Positions 16,444-24,653 of a stretch of DNA of 64,000 bases are shown here, one piece after another. The position numbers and the translations under genes were made by a program. The notes below the pieces were generated by a model, which saw only the letters and a list, made by a program, of their open reading frames with translations, searched no databases and was not told the DNA's origin. Origin of the DNA: Clostridiales bacterium VE202-21 (GTDB lineage: Bacteria; Bacillota; Clostridia; Lachnospirales; Lachnospiraceae). Position 1 is the stretch's first letter, and each line of letters starts with the position of its first letter. Location of the stretch: positions 1 to 64,000 of the forward strand of contig BAIF02000008.1 in the NCBI GenBank assembly GCA_000509105.1, read 5' to 3'.

Positions 16444-17436
16444 ATGAAGAAAATTATGAATGATGCAAATGATTTTGTAAAAGAAATGATCGAAGGTGTA
16501 TACCTTGCCAATAAAGATAAATTAGAGTGGGTACCTGAAATTAACACATTATATCGTAAAAATATTCCGGAAGGAAAAGTTACTATAATGCAGGGATCAG
16601 GATCAGGACATGAGCCGGCACATATTATGTGTGTAGGCAAAGGTATGTTGGATGCCTCTTGTCCTGGAAATGTATTTGCTGCCCCACCAATGGATTTTGT
16701 ATATCAATGTACAAAGAAAATTGCTTCTGATGCAGGTGTTCTTCACATTATCAATAACTATCAGGGAGACCGTATGTCATGGGATATGGGTCGGGAGATG
16801 GCTGAGATGGATGGCATCAAAGTTGGTGTAGTAGTAGTAAATGATGACGTTTCTGTAGAAGATAGTTTATACACCGTTGGACGTCGTGGCGTTGCTGGTA
16901 ACTTCTTTGTAATCAAATGCTGCGGAGCTGCTTCAGAGAAAGGTGCTTCATTAGAAGAATTGGTAGCATTAGGAAATAAAGTAAATGCAAATGTCCGTAC
17001 AATGGGAATGGCCTTATCATCATGTACACCTCCTTCAAAAGGAACAGCAATCTTTGAAATTGAAGATGATGAAATCGAGATGGGCGTTGGTATTCATGGG
17101 GAACCAGGACGTCGTAGAGATAAAATCAAATCTGCACATGAAATCGTAGAAGAAATGTTCAAAGCAGTTTCTGAAGATCTTCCATTCAAAAAAGGTGACC
17201 GTGTAGCATTAATGATTAATGGTATGGGCGGAACTCCTATCAGTGAATTATATATTACATACAGAGAAGCAGCTTTAATGTGCGAAGAAAAAGGTCTTAC
17301 TATTGTTAAAAATTATGTTGGCAACTACTGTACATCGCTAGAAATGGCAGGATTCTCGTTAACATTACTTAAATTAGATGATGAGATGGAAGCTTTACTT
17401 GATGAACCGGCAGAGATTCCTGTTCGTATTTTTTAA
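16444..17436 (+). CDS. dhaK: DhaK-like dihydroxyacetone kinase substrate subunit
   Basis: Substrate-binding subunit, 330 aa, of the dihydroxyacetone kinase family. GSGSGHEPAH (near residue 51) is the family loop with the conserved His. GIHGEPG places His218 exactly where E. coli DhaK forms a covalent hemiaminal with its substrate. It follows DhaL by 13 bases with an AAGGAGG site. Family members also phosphorylate erythrulose, so with the neighbouring isomerase and transketolases a tetrulose or branched ketose is as likely as dihydroxyacetone. Confidence 0.92.
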   Translation: MKKIMNDANDFVKEMIEGVYLANKDKLEWVPEINTLYRKNIPEGKVTIMQGSGSGHEPAHIMCVGKGMLDASCPGNVFAAPPMDFVYQCTKKIASDAGVLHIINNYQGDRMSWDMGREMAEMDGIKVGVVVVNDDVSVEDSLYTVGRRGVAGNFFVIKCCGAASEKGASLEELVALGNKVNANVRTMGMALSSCTPPSKGTAIFEIEDDEIEMGVGIHGEPGRRRDKIKSAHEIVEEMFKAVSEDLPFKKGDRVALMINGMGGTPISELYITYREAALMCEEKGLTIVKNYVGNYCTSLEMAGFSLTLLKLDDEMEALLDEPAEIPVRIF

Positions 17437-17455
17437 TCACTAGGAGGCGTATAAA

Positions 17456-17896
17456 TTGAAAATAGCGGTTGGTTGTGATCCTAATGCAGAAAACTTTAAA
17501 AAAGAACTGATTACCTATATTCAGAAATTAGGACATGAGGTAGAAGATTTTGGAAGTACAGATCCAATTTATGCAAATGTAGCAATTGCTGTTGGAGAGG
17601 CAGTAGCTTCAAAACAGTATGACAGAGGCATATTGATTTGTGGAACTGGTATCGGAGTCTGCATTGCAGCAAACAAAGTAAAAGGAGCATATGCAGCATT
17701 AGTTAATAATGTTTATCAGGCACAGAGAGCTGAATTAAGTAATCACGCAAACATTATGACAATGGGTGCTCAGGTAATAGGTATTGAATTAGGAAAATGC
17801 CTGGTGAAAGAGTATCTTGGCCGTACATTTGATCCAAATAGCCGATCGGTACCAAAAATCAAGAGAATTTATGATTATGAGGGGGCAGAAGGCTAA
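17456..17896 (+). CDS. RpiB/LacAB-family sugar-phosphate isomerase
   Basis: Aldose-ketose isomerase of the RpiB/LacAB family, 146 aa. The catalytic base Cys62 in LICGTGIGVCIAANK is present. The usual N-terminal DHAG reads DPNA here, so the phosphate or substrate contact from His is missing, and the canonical REHNDAN helix reads ELSNHAN. Translation starts at TTG, which an AGGAGG site supports at eight bases distance. It ends on the first base of the next gene. A tetrose or modified-sugar isomerase is therefore more likely than plain ribose-5-phosphate isomerase. Confidence 0.87.
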   Translation: MKIAVGCDPNAENFKKELITYIQKLGHEVEDFGSTDPIYANVAIAVGEAVASKQYDRGILICGTGIGVCIAANKVKGAYAALVNNVYQAQRAELSNHANIMTMGAQVIGIELGKCLVKEYLGRTFDPNSRSVPKIKRIYDYEGAEG

Positions 17897-18765
17897 TGCA
17901 GAATCAGAAAAGAATTAAGCAATTAGAACTTTATGCAGCAAAATGCAGACAAAATGTTATGCATATGATTCGTGCAGGTGGCCACGGTCATGTAGGTGGA
18001 GCATTGTCAGCTATTGATGTAGTAACCGCGCTCTATTTTGATAAGATGAATGTTGATCCAAAAAATCCAAAAATGGAGAACAGAGACCGTTTTTTATTAT
18101 CTGCAGGACATAAATGCTTATCTCAGTATGCAGTTTTAGCTGAAAAAGGTTATTTTGACAAAGCTATCCTTAAAAGTTATGGGTCATTTAAGTCGCTGAT
18201 ACCAGGACATCCGGATATGCACAAATTACCAGGTATAGAAGCTAATACAGGGGCACTTGGACATGGAATGTCTATTGCTGCAGGTATGGCAATGGCTGCA
18301 AAACAAAACGGCAGCAGCTTTAACGTTTATGTTGTTACAGGAGATGGCGAATTGCCAGAAGGATCAAACTGGGAAGCAGCTGCAGCAGCAGCAAAGTTTG
18401 GTGTAGATAATTTAACTGTTTTTGTCGATAATAATGGACTTCAAATCAGCGGGAAAGTAACTGATGTAATGAATATGGAGGATATAAGTGGAAAATTCAA
18501 ATCATTTGGATGGTCTGCAATTGAGATTGATGGCAATAACATGGAAGAACTAGTTAACACATTGGATAAATTACCAATTCAGGAGGGAAAACCGACAGCT
18601 GTTATCATGCATACAACAAAAGCAAAAGGTCTTTATGCAGGAGAAAATAAACCGGAGTATCATTTCTGGAATCCAACAGAAGAAGACTTAGATAAAGCAG
18701 ATAAAGATTTAGAGATGCTCGTTGCAAAACTGGAAAAAGAACTGGAGGAAAAGAGGAATGACTGA
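17896..18765 (+). CDS. Transketolase N-terminal subunit (second pair)
   Basis: Thiamine-diphosphate half of a second split transketolase, 289 aa. GGHGHVGGALSAIDV near residue 29 has the conserved His residues, TGALGHGMSIAAGM is near 117, and GDGELPEG (near 149) with VDNN completes the cofactor motif. The C-terminal segment ENKPEYHFWNP differs from the first pair and from housekeeping enzymes, so it probably has another substrate. The gene touches the isomerase upstream and overlaps the next gene by eight bases. Confidence 0.9.
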   Translation: MQNQKRIKQLELYAAKCRQNVMHMIRAGGHGHVGGALSAIDVVTALYFDKMNVDPKNPKMENRDRFLLSAGHKCLSQYAVLAEKGYFDKAILKSYGSFKSLIPGHPDMHKLPGIEANTGALGHGMSIAAGMAMAAKQNGSSFNVYVVTGDGELPEGSNWEAAAAAAKFGVDNLTVFVDNNGLQISGKVTDVMNMEDISGKFKSFGWSAIEIDGNNMEELVNTLDKLPIQEGKPTAVIMHTTKAKGLYAGENKPEYHFWNPTEEDLDKADKDLEMLVAKLEKELEEKRND

Positions 18766-19690
18766 AAAATTTGATCCAAGAAAAGTGTTTGGACAGGCTG
18801 TAACAGAAGTTGCAGAACAAAATAAAAATGTTGTTGTTCTTTCTGCCGATAGTGGAAAAAGTTCAGGATTTGGCGACTTTATGAAAAAATATCCAGAACG
18901 TTACTATGAATGTGGGATTATGGAGCAAGGTGTTGTAGGAATTGCAGCTGGAATGGCAACTGTAGGGATGATTCCCGTATTCTGTGCAATCGCTCCATTT
19001 GTAACATGCCGTCCATATGAAATGGTAAGAAATGATATAGGTTATATGCGTCAAAATGTAAAACTAGTAGGGCGTAACTGTGGATTTACTTATTCAGACC
19101 TCGGAGCAACACACCAGAGTTTGGATGATTTTGCAATTATGCGGATGATTCCTGGTATGACAATACTTGCACCACAGGATCCAAATGAGATTAAAGCAGC
19201 TGTACGAGCTATGATAGAACATGAAGGTCCGGTATATATGAGAGTTGGAAATCCAAAGATTTCAAATATCTTACCAGAGAAAGAATTTGTAATTGGAAAA
19301 GGAACAGTTCTTGAAGATGGTGAAGATATTACAATTATTTCTACTGGATCAACAACAGAAGCAGCTTTAACAGCTGCAAAAGAGTTAAAGGAAAGAGGAA
19401 TTTCTGTACGTGTAATTGGTATGCCGACAGTTTATCCGTTAGATACCAAACTTGTTGAAGAGTCTGCTAAGAAAACTGGTGTTATTCTTACCGTTGAAGA
19501 GCATTATGCAGAAGGTGGACTGGGAACACTTGTAACGGAGGCATGTAGTGCATTTTCTGATATTAAAGTATATCGTTTAGGTGTACCTGCAATATATGCA
19601 GCTACAGGTAGCTATCCAGAGTTACTTCATTACTATCATATCGATGCGGAGGGTATCGCAGGTGAAGTAAAAAAAGTGTTAAGTAAATAG
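18758..19690 (+). CDS. Transketolase C-terminal subunit (second pair)
   Basis: Second half of the second transketolase, about 310 aa. GIMEQG (near residue 53) carries the catalytic Glu. GATHQSLDDFAIMR and VEEHYAEGGLGTLV are family segments. I chose the ATG at 18758 because GGAGG and AGAGGA lie just before it and the protein then begins like its relatives; an in-frame start 12 codons earlier lacks this support. It ends the second operon, and a strong terminator follows 90 bases later. Confidence 0.9.
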   Translation: MTEKFDPRKVFGQAVTEVAEQNKNVVVLSADSGKSSGFGDFMKKYPERYYECGIMEQGVVGIAAGMATVGMIPVFCAIAPFVTCRPYEMVRNDIGYMRQNVKLVGRNCGFTYSDLGATHQSLDDFAIMRMIPGMTILAPQDPNEIKAAVRAMIEHEGPVYMRVGNPKISNILPEKEFVIGKGTVLEDGEDITIISTGSTTEAALTAAKELKERGISVRVIGMPTVYPLDTKLVEESAKKTGVILTVEEHYAEGGLGTLVTEACSAFSDIKVYRLGVPAIYAATGSYPELLHYYHIDAEGIAGEVKKVLSK

Positions 19691-19781
19691 TAAAAGAGCT
19701 GTCGTGCGGAAAATTTTTATTACCGGTGAAGCTGCAGCCGCAGCAGAATAAAGTATCCATCCACATAAAAACCTACCCTAT

Positions 19782-19814
19782 AGTGTGCTGTTAAAAACGG
19801 CACACTTTTTTTTT
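19782..19814 (+). terminator. Terminator of the second transketolase operon
   Basis: AGTGTGCTGTT pairs with the complementary ACGGCACACT across a short A-rich loop and is followed by nine T. It lies about 90 bases after the last transketolase gene. Confidence 0.9.
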
Positions 19815-19922
19815 GAGATAATGAAAGTATCAAAGGGCTGCGGGATGTTTCTATGATGACTCAGAATACGAATGAAAGCCGGGCTTACATTTGCCTGCAA
19901 GAATTTTAAAAAGCTGGCGAGG

Positions 19923-19955
19923 AGGGCGTATTACATTCTATGTAATGCGCCTTTT
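19923..19955 (+). repeat. 33-bp hairpin repeat, right copy (terminator-like)
   Basis: Same 33 bases as 7583-7615 with one change in the loop, in the same orientation, 12,340 bases away. GC-rich stem GGCGTATTACA/TGTAATGCGCC, then TTTTT. Together the two copies bracket the AT-rich cluster. Confidence 0.8.
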
Positions 19956-19999
19956 TATTTGCAGATTTATTGAAAAAAATAGAATAGCTGCGGAAAAAG

Positions 20000-20022
20000 A
20001 AAAAGGGGGCTGCCCCTTTTTT
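20000..20022. terminator. Bidirectional terminator-like hairpin
   Basis: AAAAGGGG and CCCCTTTT enclose the loop GCTG, with A-runs before and T-runs after, so it could act on both strands. The rest of 20023-20290 is very AT-rich and shows no gene. Confidence 0.6.
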
Positions 20023-20290
20023 ATTCGTTTTTACGAAGATAAGGCTGTTTAGTAAATATTTCAGTCTATCTCTTTTATTGGACTTAAAAAACGCAAGATA
20101 AAATAAGGAGAAATAAAAAAAGTTCGTCAAAATGAACATAATAATAGTTTTAAACAGAATAAATAATGGTAATAATGCACTAGATGATTTCGCTAAATAA
20201 TAAAAGTTAGTATAAAAATATAATAAAAACGAAATAAAACAGAAAATAAATGTTGAATATGCACAACTGCAATGCTAGAATGTTAAAAAA

Positions 20291-20365
20291 TGAAATCGCG
20301 ATTCATTATATGAAATGCAAGTCCTGCATTTTTCACTTATTACCTAAAAATGAAATGGTGTTTCA
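20291..20365. promoter_or_regulatory. Three TGAAA...TTTCA palindromes, probable IclR operators
   Basis: TGAAATCGCGATTCA (20291-20305), TGAAATGCA...TGCATTTTTCA (20311-20334) and TGAAATGGTGTTTCA (20351-20365) lie in a row before the aminotransferase start. All share TGAA(A) and (T)TTCA arms. The only regulator encoded in the operon is of the IclR family, whose members bind such palindromes. The assignment is inferred. Confidence 0.5.
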
Positions 20366-20390
20366 CAATGTGGGACAAAGGAGGAATCAT

Positions 20391-21548
20391 ATGGAAATAT
20401 CCAGAAATACGCAAGGTATAAAACCATCCTCCATACGGAAGATGTTTAATAAAGCATTGCAGTATGATGATGTAATTAGTTTTACATTGGGGGAGCCGGA
20501 TTTTACAGCTTCCGAAAATGTCGTAGAAGCAGGATGCCGGGCCATCCGGCAGGGATATACAAAATATTCCGCGAATGCAGGGCTGCTTCCGCTTAGAAAA
20601 GCGATTGGTGAAGCCCTAAATAAAGAGACTGGGCAGAACTATGATGCGGATCGTGAGATTACGGTAACAGTAGGGGCCATGGGGGCTTTGTATCTTTCAC
20701 TGAAAGTACTCATCAATCCGGGGGATGAAGTCATTATATGTGAGCCTTACTGGACGAATTATGTACAGCAGGTAAAGATGTGTGATGGGGTTCCTGTATT
20801 CGTCATATGCAGAGAAGAAAATAACTTTATACTGGATGTAAATGATCTGGAGAAGGCGATTACGGAGAAGACAAAAGCGGTTATATTAAACTCCCCTTCC
20901 AATCCGACCGGAGGAGTGCTTGATATGCAGAGCCTGGAAGCAATTGCACAGACAGCCAAAAAGCACGGGCTTGCGGTGATCTCGGATGAGGTATACAAAA
21001 CCATTGTTTATGATGGAACGAAAGCTCCCTCCATTGCATCCGTGGAAGGAATGAAAGAACGTACCATTGTGATTAACAGTTTCTCAAAAGGGTATGCCAT
21101 GACAGGGTGGAGAGTGGGATATGCCGCAGGACCGGAAGAGGTGATAAGCAATATCACGAAACTGCAGGAAAATGTGGCGGCATGCGCAGCTATGCCCAGC
21201 CAGTATGCGGCCCTGGAAGCTTTGAACGGCCCGCAGGATTACAAGGAATATATGGTGGGGAAGTATAAGGAAAGGCGCGATGTGATGGTGGCAAGGCTGA
21301 ATGCAATTCCCGGCATATCCTGCAGGGCGCCAAAAGGTACCTTCTATGCGTTTGTGAATATCAGGAATCTTCCTTTGACATCAGAAGAGTTTGCAGACAG
21401 GCTTTTAGAAGAAAAACAGGTGGTGGTAGTTCCGGGAACTGCTTTTGGCGAAGGCGGAGAAGGATATATCAGGCTGTCTTATGCAACTTCTCTGGAAGCG
21501 ATTGAAAGAGGCATGGATTTAATCGAAGAATTTGTAAAAACCCTTTAA
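20391..21548 (+). CDS. Class I/II aminotransferase
   Basis: PLP-dependent aminotransferase of fold type I, about 385 aa, similar to aspartate/aromatic-type enzymes. NSPSNPTGG (near residue 168) and SFSKGYAMTGWRVGYA (near 231), whose Lys binds PLP, are clear, and an Arg in YIRLSYA near the C-terminus binds the substrate carboxylate. The ATG at 20391 has an AAAGGAGG site; an upstream in-frame ATG would add 47 residues from the operator region and is unlikely. As first gene of the hydantoin operon it probably converts the released amino acid into a 2-keto acid. Confidence 0.9.
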   Translation: MEISRNTQGIKPSSIRKMFNKALQYDDVISFTLGEPDFTASENVVEAGCRAIRQGYTKYSANAGLLPLRKAIGEALNKETGQNYDADREITVTVGAMGALYLSLKVLINPGDEVIICEPYWTNYVQQVKMCDGVPVFVICREENNFILDVNDLEKAITEKTKAVILNSPSNPTGGVLDMQSLEAIAQTAKKHGLAVISDEVYKTIVYDGTKAPSIASVEGMKERTIVINSFSKGYAMTGWRVGYAAGPEEVISNITKLQENVAACAAMPSQYAALEALNGPQDYKEYMVGKYKERRDVMVARLNAIPGISCRAPKGTFYAFVNIRNLPLTSEEFADRLLEEKQVVVVPGTAFGEGGEGYIRLSYATSLEAIERGMDLIEEFVKTL

Positions 21549-21567
21549 CAGCCGGGAGGTAACCTGA

Positions 21568-22742
21568 ATGGACATTAATGGCGACAGGCTCCTCAGGGAG
21601 CTCACAGAACTTGGGAATATAGGATATAAAGAGGGCGTTGGAACCAGCCGAATGGCATACTCCGAAACATTCAACCAGGGTCGGGATTATGTGAAGCAGC
21701 TGATGGAAAGTACCGGGATGTCAGCAAGGGTTGATGAAGTCGGTAATCTTACCGGTGTGCTGAAAGGGGAAACCGAAAAAATTATATCCATAGGCTCCCA
21801 TATTGATACAGTACCGGGAGGCGGAATCTATGATGGAGCCTGGGAGTTCTGGCCGGGATTGAAGCAGTAAGGGCATTAAAATCAGCCGGATACCGCAGCA
21901 GACACAGCATAGAAGTGATTGCATTTACCGAGGAAGAGGGGAATGTGGTTGGCGGCACATTTGGAAGTAAGGCGTTCACCGGACAGCCGCAGGAAACAGA
22001 TTCACTGCGAAAGGCAGTCGGGTACAATATTACGGAAACGGATATCCTAAATGCCAGGCGGAATCCGGAAGATTACAGATGCTATCTGGAATTACATATT
22101 GAACAGGGAGGTCGGCTGGAGCAAGAGCAGATACCCATTGGGATTGTACAGGGCATCGTAGGGATTGCCCGATACAGGGTGACTGTTGCAGGTAAAACCA
22201 ATCATGCCGGCAGTACTCCGATGAATCTGCGCGATGATGCTCTGGTAAAAGCAGCCCCGATGATTACGGGAATGATGGATATCGCCCGGGATATAAACTC
22301 CGATATGACATGCACCATAGGGCAAATCCGGGTGGAACCCGGCGCAGTCAATGTAATCCCCGGGCTGGCGGAATTTATGATTGAACTGAGATGTATGGAT
22401 ACACAGGATATCAATAAAGCCATCCATAGATTTGAATCAGAGTTTCAGAGTGAGGGTATTACAATTGAGAACTTTCTGTGGCAGGAAGCCACAAACATGG
22501 ATGGAGAATTGATGAATGTTTTTCAAAAGTGCTGCCTTGGAAGAAAAACAAACTTCTGCCATATGCCAAGTGGTGCGGGGCATGATGGGATAAACATGGC
22601 ATTATTCACACCTTCAGCAATGATCTTTATCCCGAGTATGGGCGGAATCAGCCATAATATCAGGGAAGAAAGTAGGCCGGAAGATATCATAAAAGGAAGT
22701 AATATACTGCTGGATGCGATTCAAATGATTGACCGGCAGTAA
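21568..22742 (+). pseudogene. M20-family N-carbamoyl amino acid hydrolase / allantoate amidohydrolase, frameshifted
   Basis: The intact protein would be about 391 aa and belongs to the M20 amidases that cut N-carbamoyl-amino acids or allantoate to free the amino acid, CO2 and ammonia. Zinc-site motifs are visible on both sides of the break: GSHIDTVPGGG, FTEEEGNVVGGTFGSKAF, LELHIEQG and MPSGAGHDG. A single base is missing at about 21838-21841: after GGAGC the frame shifts to a stop at 21868, while the continuation LGVLAGIEAVRALKSAG is read in the next frame. Whether this is a real mutation or a sequencing error cannot be told. Coding stays well conserved after the break, which favours a recent change or an error. 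Confidence 0.85.
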
Positions 22743-22757
22743 TGAGGGAGATGCAGT

Positions 22758-23522
22758 ATGAAAATAAAACTGATCAATCCAAATACGACAGCTGCTATGA
22801 CTCAGAGCATTCAAAGTTGCGCAGAAAAGTATGTGCGCAAAGATACTGAAATATATGCGGTCAACCCAACTGTCGGTGTAAACAGTATTGAGTGTTATGT
22901 AGACGAATATCTGGCGATCCCCGGAGTATTGCGGGAAGTCCAGAAAGGGGAGCAGGAAGGGGCCGATGCGTATGTAATTGCATGCTTTGGAGATCCCGGT
23001 CTTCAGGCAGCAAGGGAAATCACAGACAAACCGGTGGTAGGAATTGCAGAATCTGCCATTGCCGCTGCCAAAGTAATTGCGCCGTATTTTTCAATTGTAT
23101 CTGTTCTGGACCGTTCGATTAAGGTGACTGAGGATGTGGTTGTCAATTATGGAGCAGAAAAATTCTGCAGATCCATCCGCTCCACCGGACTCAGTGTTCT
23201 GGAATTTGGAGAAAGCCCACAAAGAGGACTAGATGCGCTTCTGCATCAGAGCAGACTTGCAGTGAGTGAGGATAAGGCGGAGTGTATTCTTCTCGGATGT
23301 GCAGGGTTTGTTGATTTTGTAGAAAAGATAAAGAAGGAACTGGGGGTTCCGGTGCTAGACGGGGTTATGCCGGCCGTAAAATTTGCAGAAACATTTGTGG
23401 AAATGGGGCTCTGCACCAGCAAAACAAATACATGGAGTTATCCCGAGAAGAAAGAATATGCAGGTTATGATCTTGAAACGGTAACATGGATGCCAGGGAA
23501 ACCGATGATATGTGGTAAATAG
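22758..23522 (+). CDS. Asp/Glu/hydantoin racemase family protein
   Basis: A 254-aa cofactor-independent racemase of the Asp/Glu/hydantoin family. Two Cys residues act as acid and base: ACFGDPG (near residue 76) and LGCAGFVDF (near 179). The N-terminal KLINPNTT is the signature of hydantoin and allantoin racemases. A GGGAGATG site precedes the ATG. Lying between the carbamoyl hydrolase and the transporter, it likely interconverts the optical forms of a 5-substituted hydantoin so both can be used. Confidence 0.9.
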   Translation: MKIKLINPNTTAAMTQSIQSCAEKYVRKDTEIYAVNPTVGVNSIECYVDEYLAIPGVLREVQKGEQEGADAYVIACFGDPGLQAAREITDKPVVGIAESAIAAAKVIAPYFSIVSVLDRSIKVTEDVVVNYGAEKFCRSIRSTGLSVLEFGESPQRGLDALLHQSRLAVSEDKAECILLGCAGFVDFVEKIKKELGVPVLDGVMPAVKFAETFVEMGLCTSKTNTWSYPEKKEYAGYDLETVTWMPGKPMICGK

Positions 23523-23534
23523 GAGGAAATATGT

Positions 23535-24581
23535 ATGAGAAAGAAAAGATTGTTAGCATTTGTACTTAGTTGTGTAATGGTATGTTCCGCACTTCTTGCA
23601 GGATGTTCCGGGGGAAGCAAAGAAGAAAAACAGCCCGAACCTAAAGCAGAACAGACAGAGGAGACAAAAGAAGAATCCGGTGAGCCGGCTAAGGTATTGG
23701 ATTCCGGTGATGTTAAGGTCGGTATCAGCATCAATGCGCTGGATGCGATTAATAACCGCCAGGTATTTGAAATGATGCAGAATAAGGCAGAGGCAGCCGG
23801 TTATGAATACGTTGCCACCAATGCAAACGGCACGGCAACCCAGCAGTCCACGGATATTGAGAACCTGGTTCAGCAGGGATGCAATGTGATTGTTGTTTTG
23901 AACGGCGATACAGAAGGGCTGACCAATGCGGTAAAAGAGGCATCTGAAAAGGGTGTCTACGTAATCAGTGTAGAATCAGGATATATCCCGGGTATTTCTG
24001 CTTACTTTGCAAAAAACGATTTTGCCCTGGCATCCGCAATGTATATGATGCTGGCAGGAGAGATGGGGTATGAGGGTGAAATTATAGCAACCGGGCATAA
24101 CGACCATCCAGCTATCCGGGCAAGAGTAAATGTCCAGGAAGCAATGCTGAAAGAATACGCGAATATCAAGCTGGTAAACCGCGTAACAACGGGTTACCCG
24201 GGAACGACGGAACTTGCTTATAACGGCGTGGAAAGCGCACTGCAGCAGAATCCGGACGTTAAGACAATTTGGTGCACCTTTGACCTGGAGGCACTGGGAG
24301 CGGCGCAGGCATGCGAAGCGCTGGGCAAGAAGGATATCAAAATTGTAGGAGCCGACGGAGAAATTGATGTGCTCCGTATGATAAAAGACGGAAAATATAT
24401 TATTGCGACATCCGTAGCTGATTTGGAGGCAACGACCGATGATGTCATTCAGACAGTGGCTGATTTATCTTCCGGAGCGGAAGTAAAGATGTTCCATGAG
24501 ATGCCATTTATTATGATTACAGAGGAAAATGTAGATGAATGGATTGAAAGAACAGAGTCCTATCTGAAAGAAAGCGAATAA
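23535..24581 (+). CDS. Ribose-type ABC transporter, substrate-binding lipoprotein
   Basis: Extracellular binding protein of 348 aa, cluster-B type (RbsB-like). A signal peptide with lipobox LLAGC ends near residue 24, followed by an acidic linker and then a two-domain sugar-binding fold. The binding fold starts near VKVGISINALDAINNRQ. AGGAGG precedes the ATG. The RbsB-like relationship points to a polyhydroxy ligand, yet the operon enzymes handle hydantoins; the ligand may combine both. A hairpin just after the stop probably raises the amount of this protein relative to the permease. Confidence 0.88.
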   Translation: MRKKRLLAFVLSCVMVCSALLAGCSGGSKEEKQPEPKAEQTEETKEESGEPAKVLDSGDVKVGISINALDAINNRQVFEMMQNKAEAAGYEYVATNANGTATQQSTDIENLVQQGCNVIVVLNGDTEGLTNAVKEASEKGVYVISVESGYIPGISAYFAKNDFALASAMYMMLAGEMGYEGEIIATGHNDHPAIRARVNVQEAMLKEYANIKLVNRVTTGYPGTTELAYNGVESALQQNPDVKTIWCTFDLEALGAAQACEALGKKDIKIVGADGEIDVLRMIKDGKYIIATSVADLEATTDDVIQTVADLSSGAEVKMFHEMPFIMITEENVDEWIERTESYLKESE

Positions 24582-24591
24582 AAATTGTAAA

Positions 24592-24609
24592 GGGCGCTTG
24601 CAGGCGCCC
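24592..24609 (+). other. Hairpin between binding-protein and ATPase genes
   Basis: GGGCGC and GCGCCC enclose TTGCAG; no T-run follows. Such hairpins often stabilise the message of the binding protein or partly stop transcription. Confidence 0.6.
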
Positions 24610-24653
24610 AATACTTAAATACAAAAACTGTTTCAAGCCGGAAAGGAGTAAAT

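Noticed and set aside
7729-19690. Assignment of the transketolase cluster to the sulfoquinovose sulfo-TK pathway or to apiose use
   Set aside because: Split transketolases and an RpiB-like isomerase fit in part, but no sulfoquinovosidase, sulfosugar isomerase, sulfonate exporter or apiose isomerase is recognised, and two transketolase pairs with DhaKL do not match either pathway.
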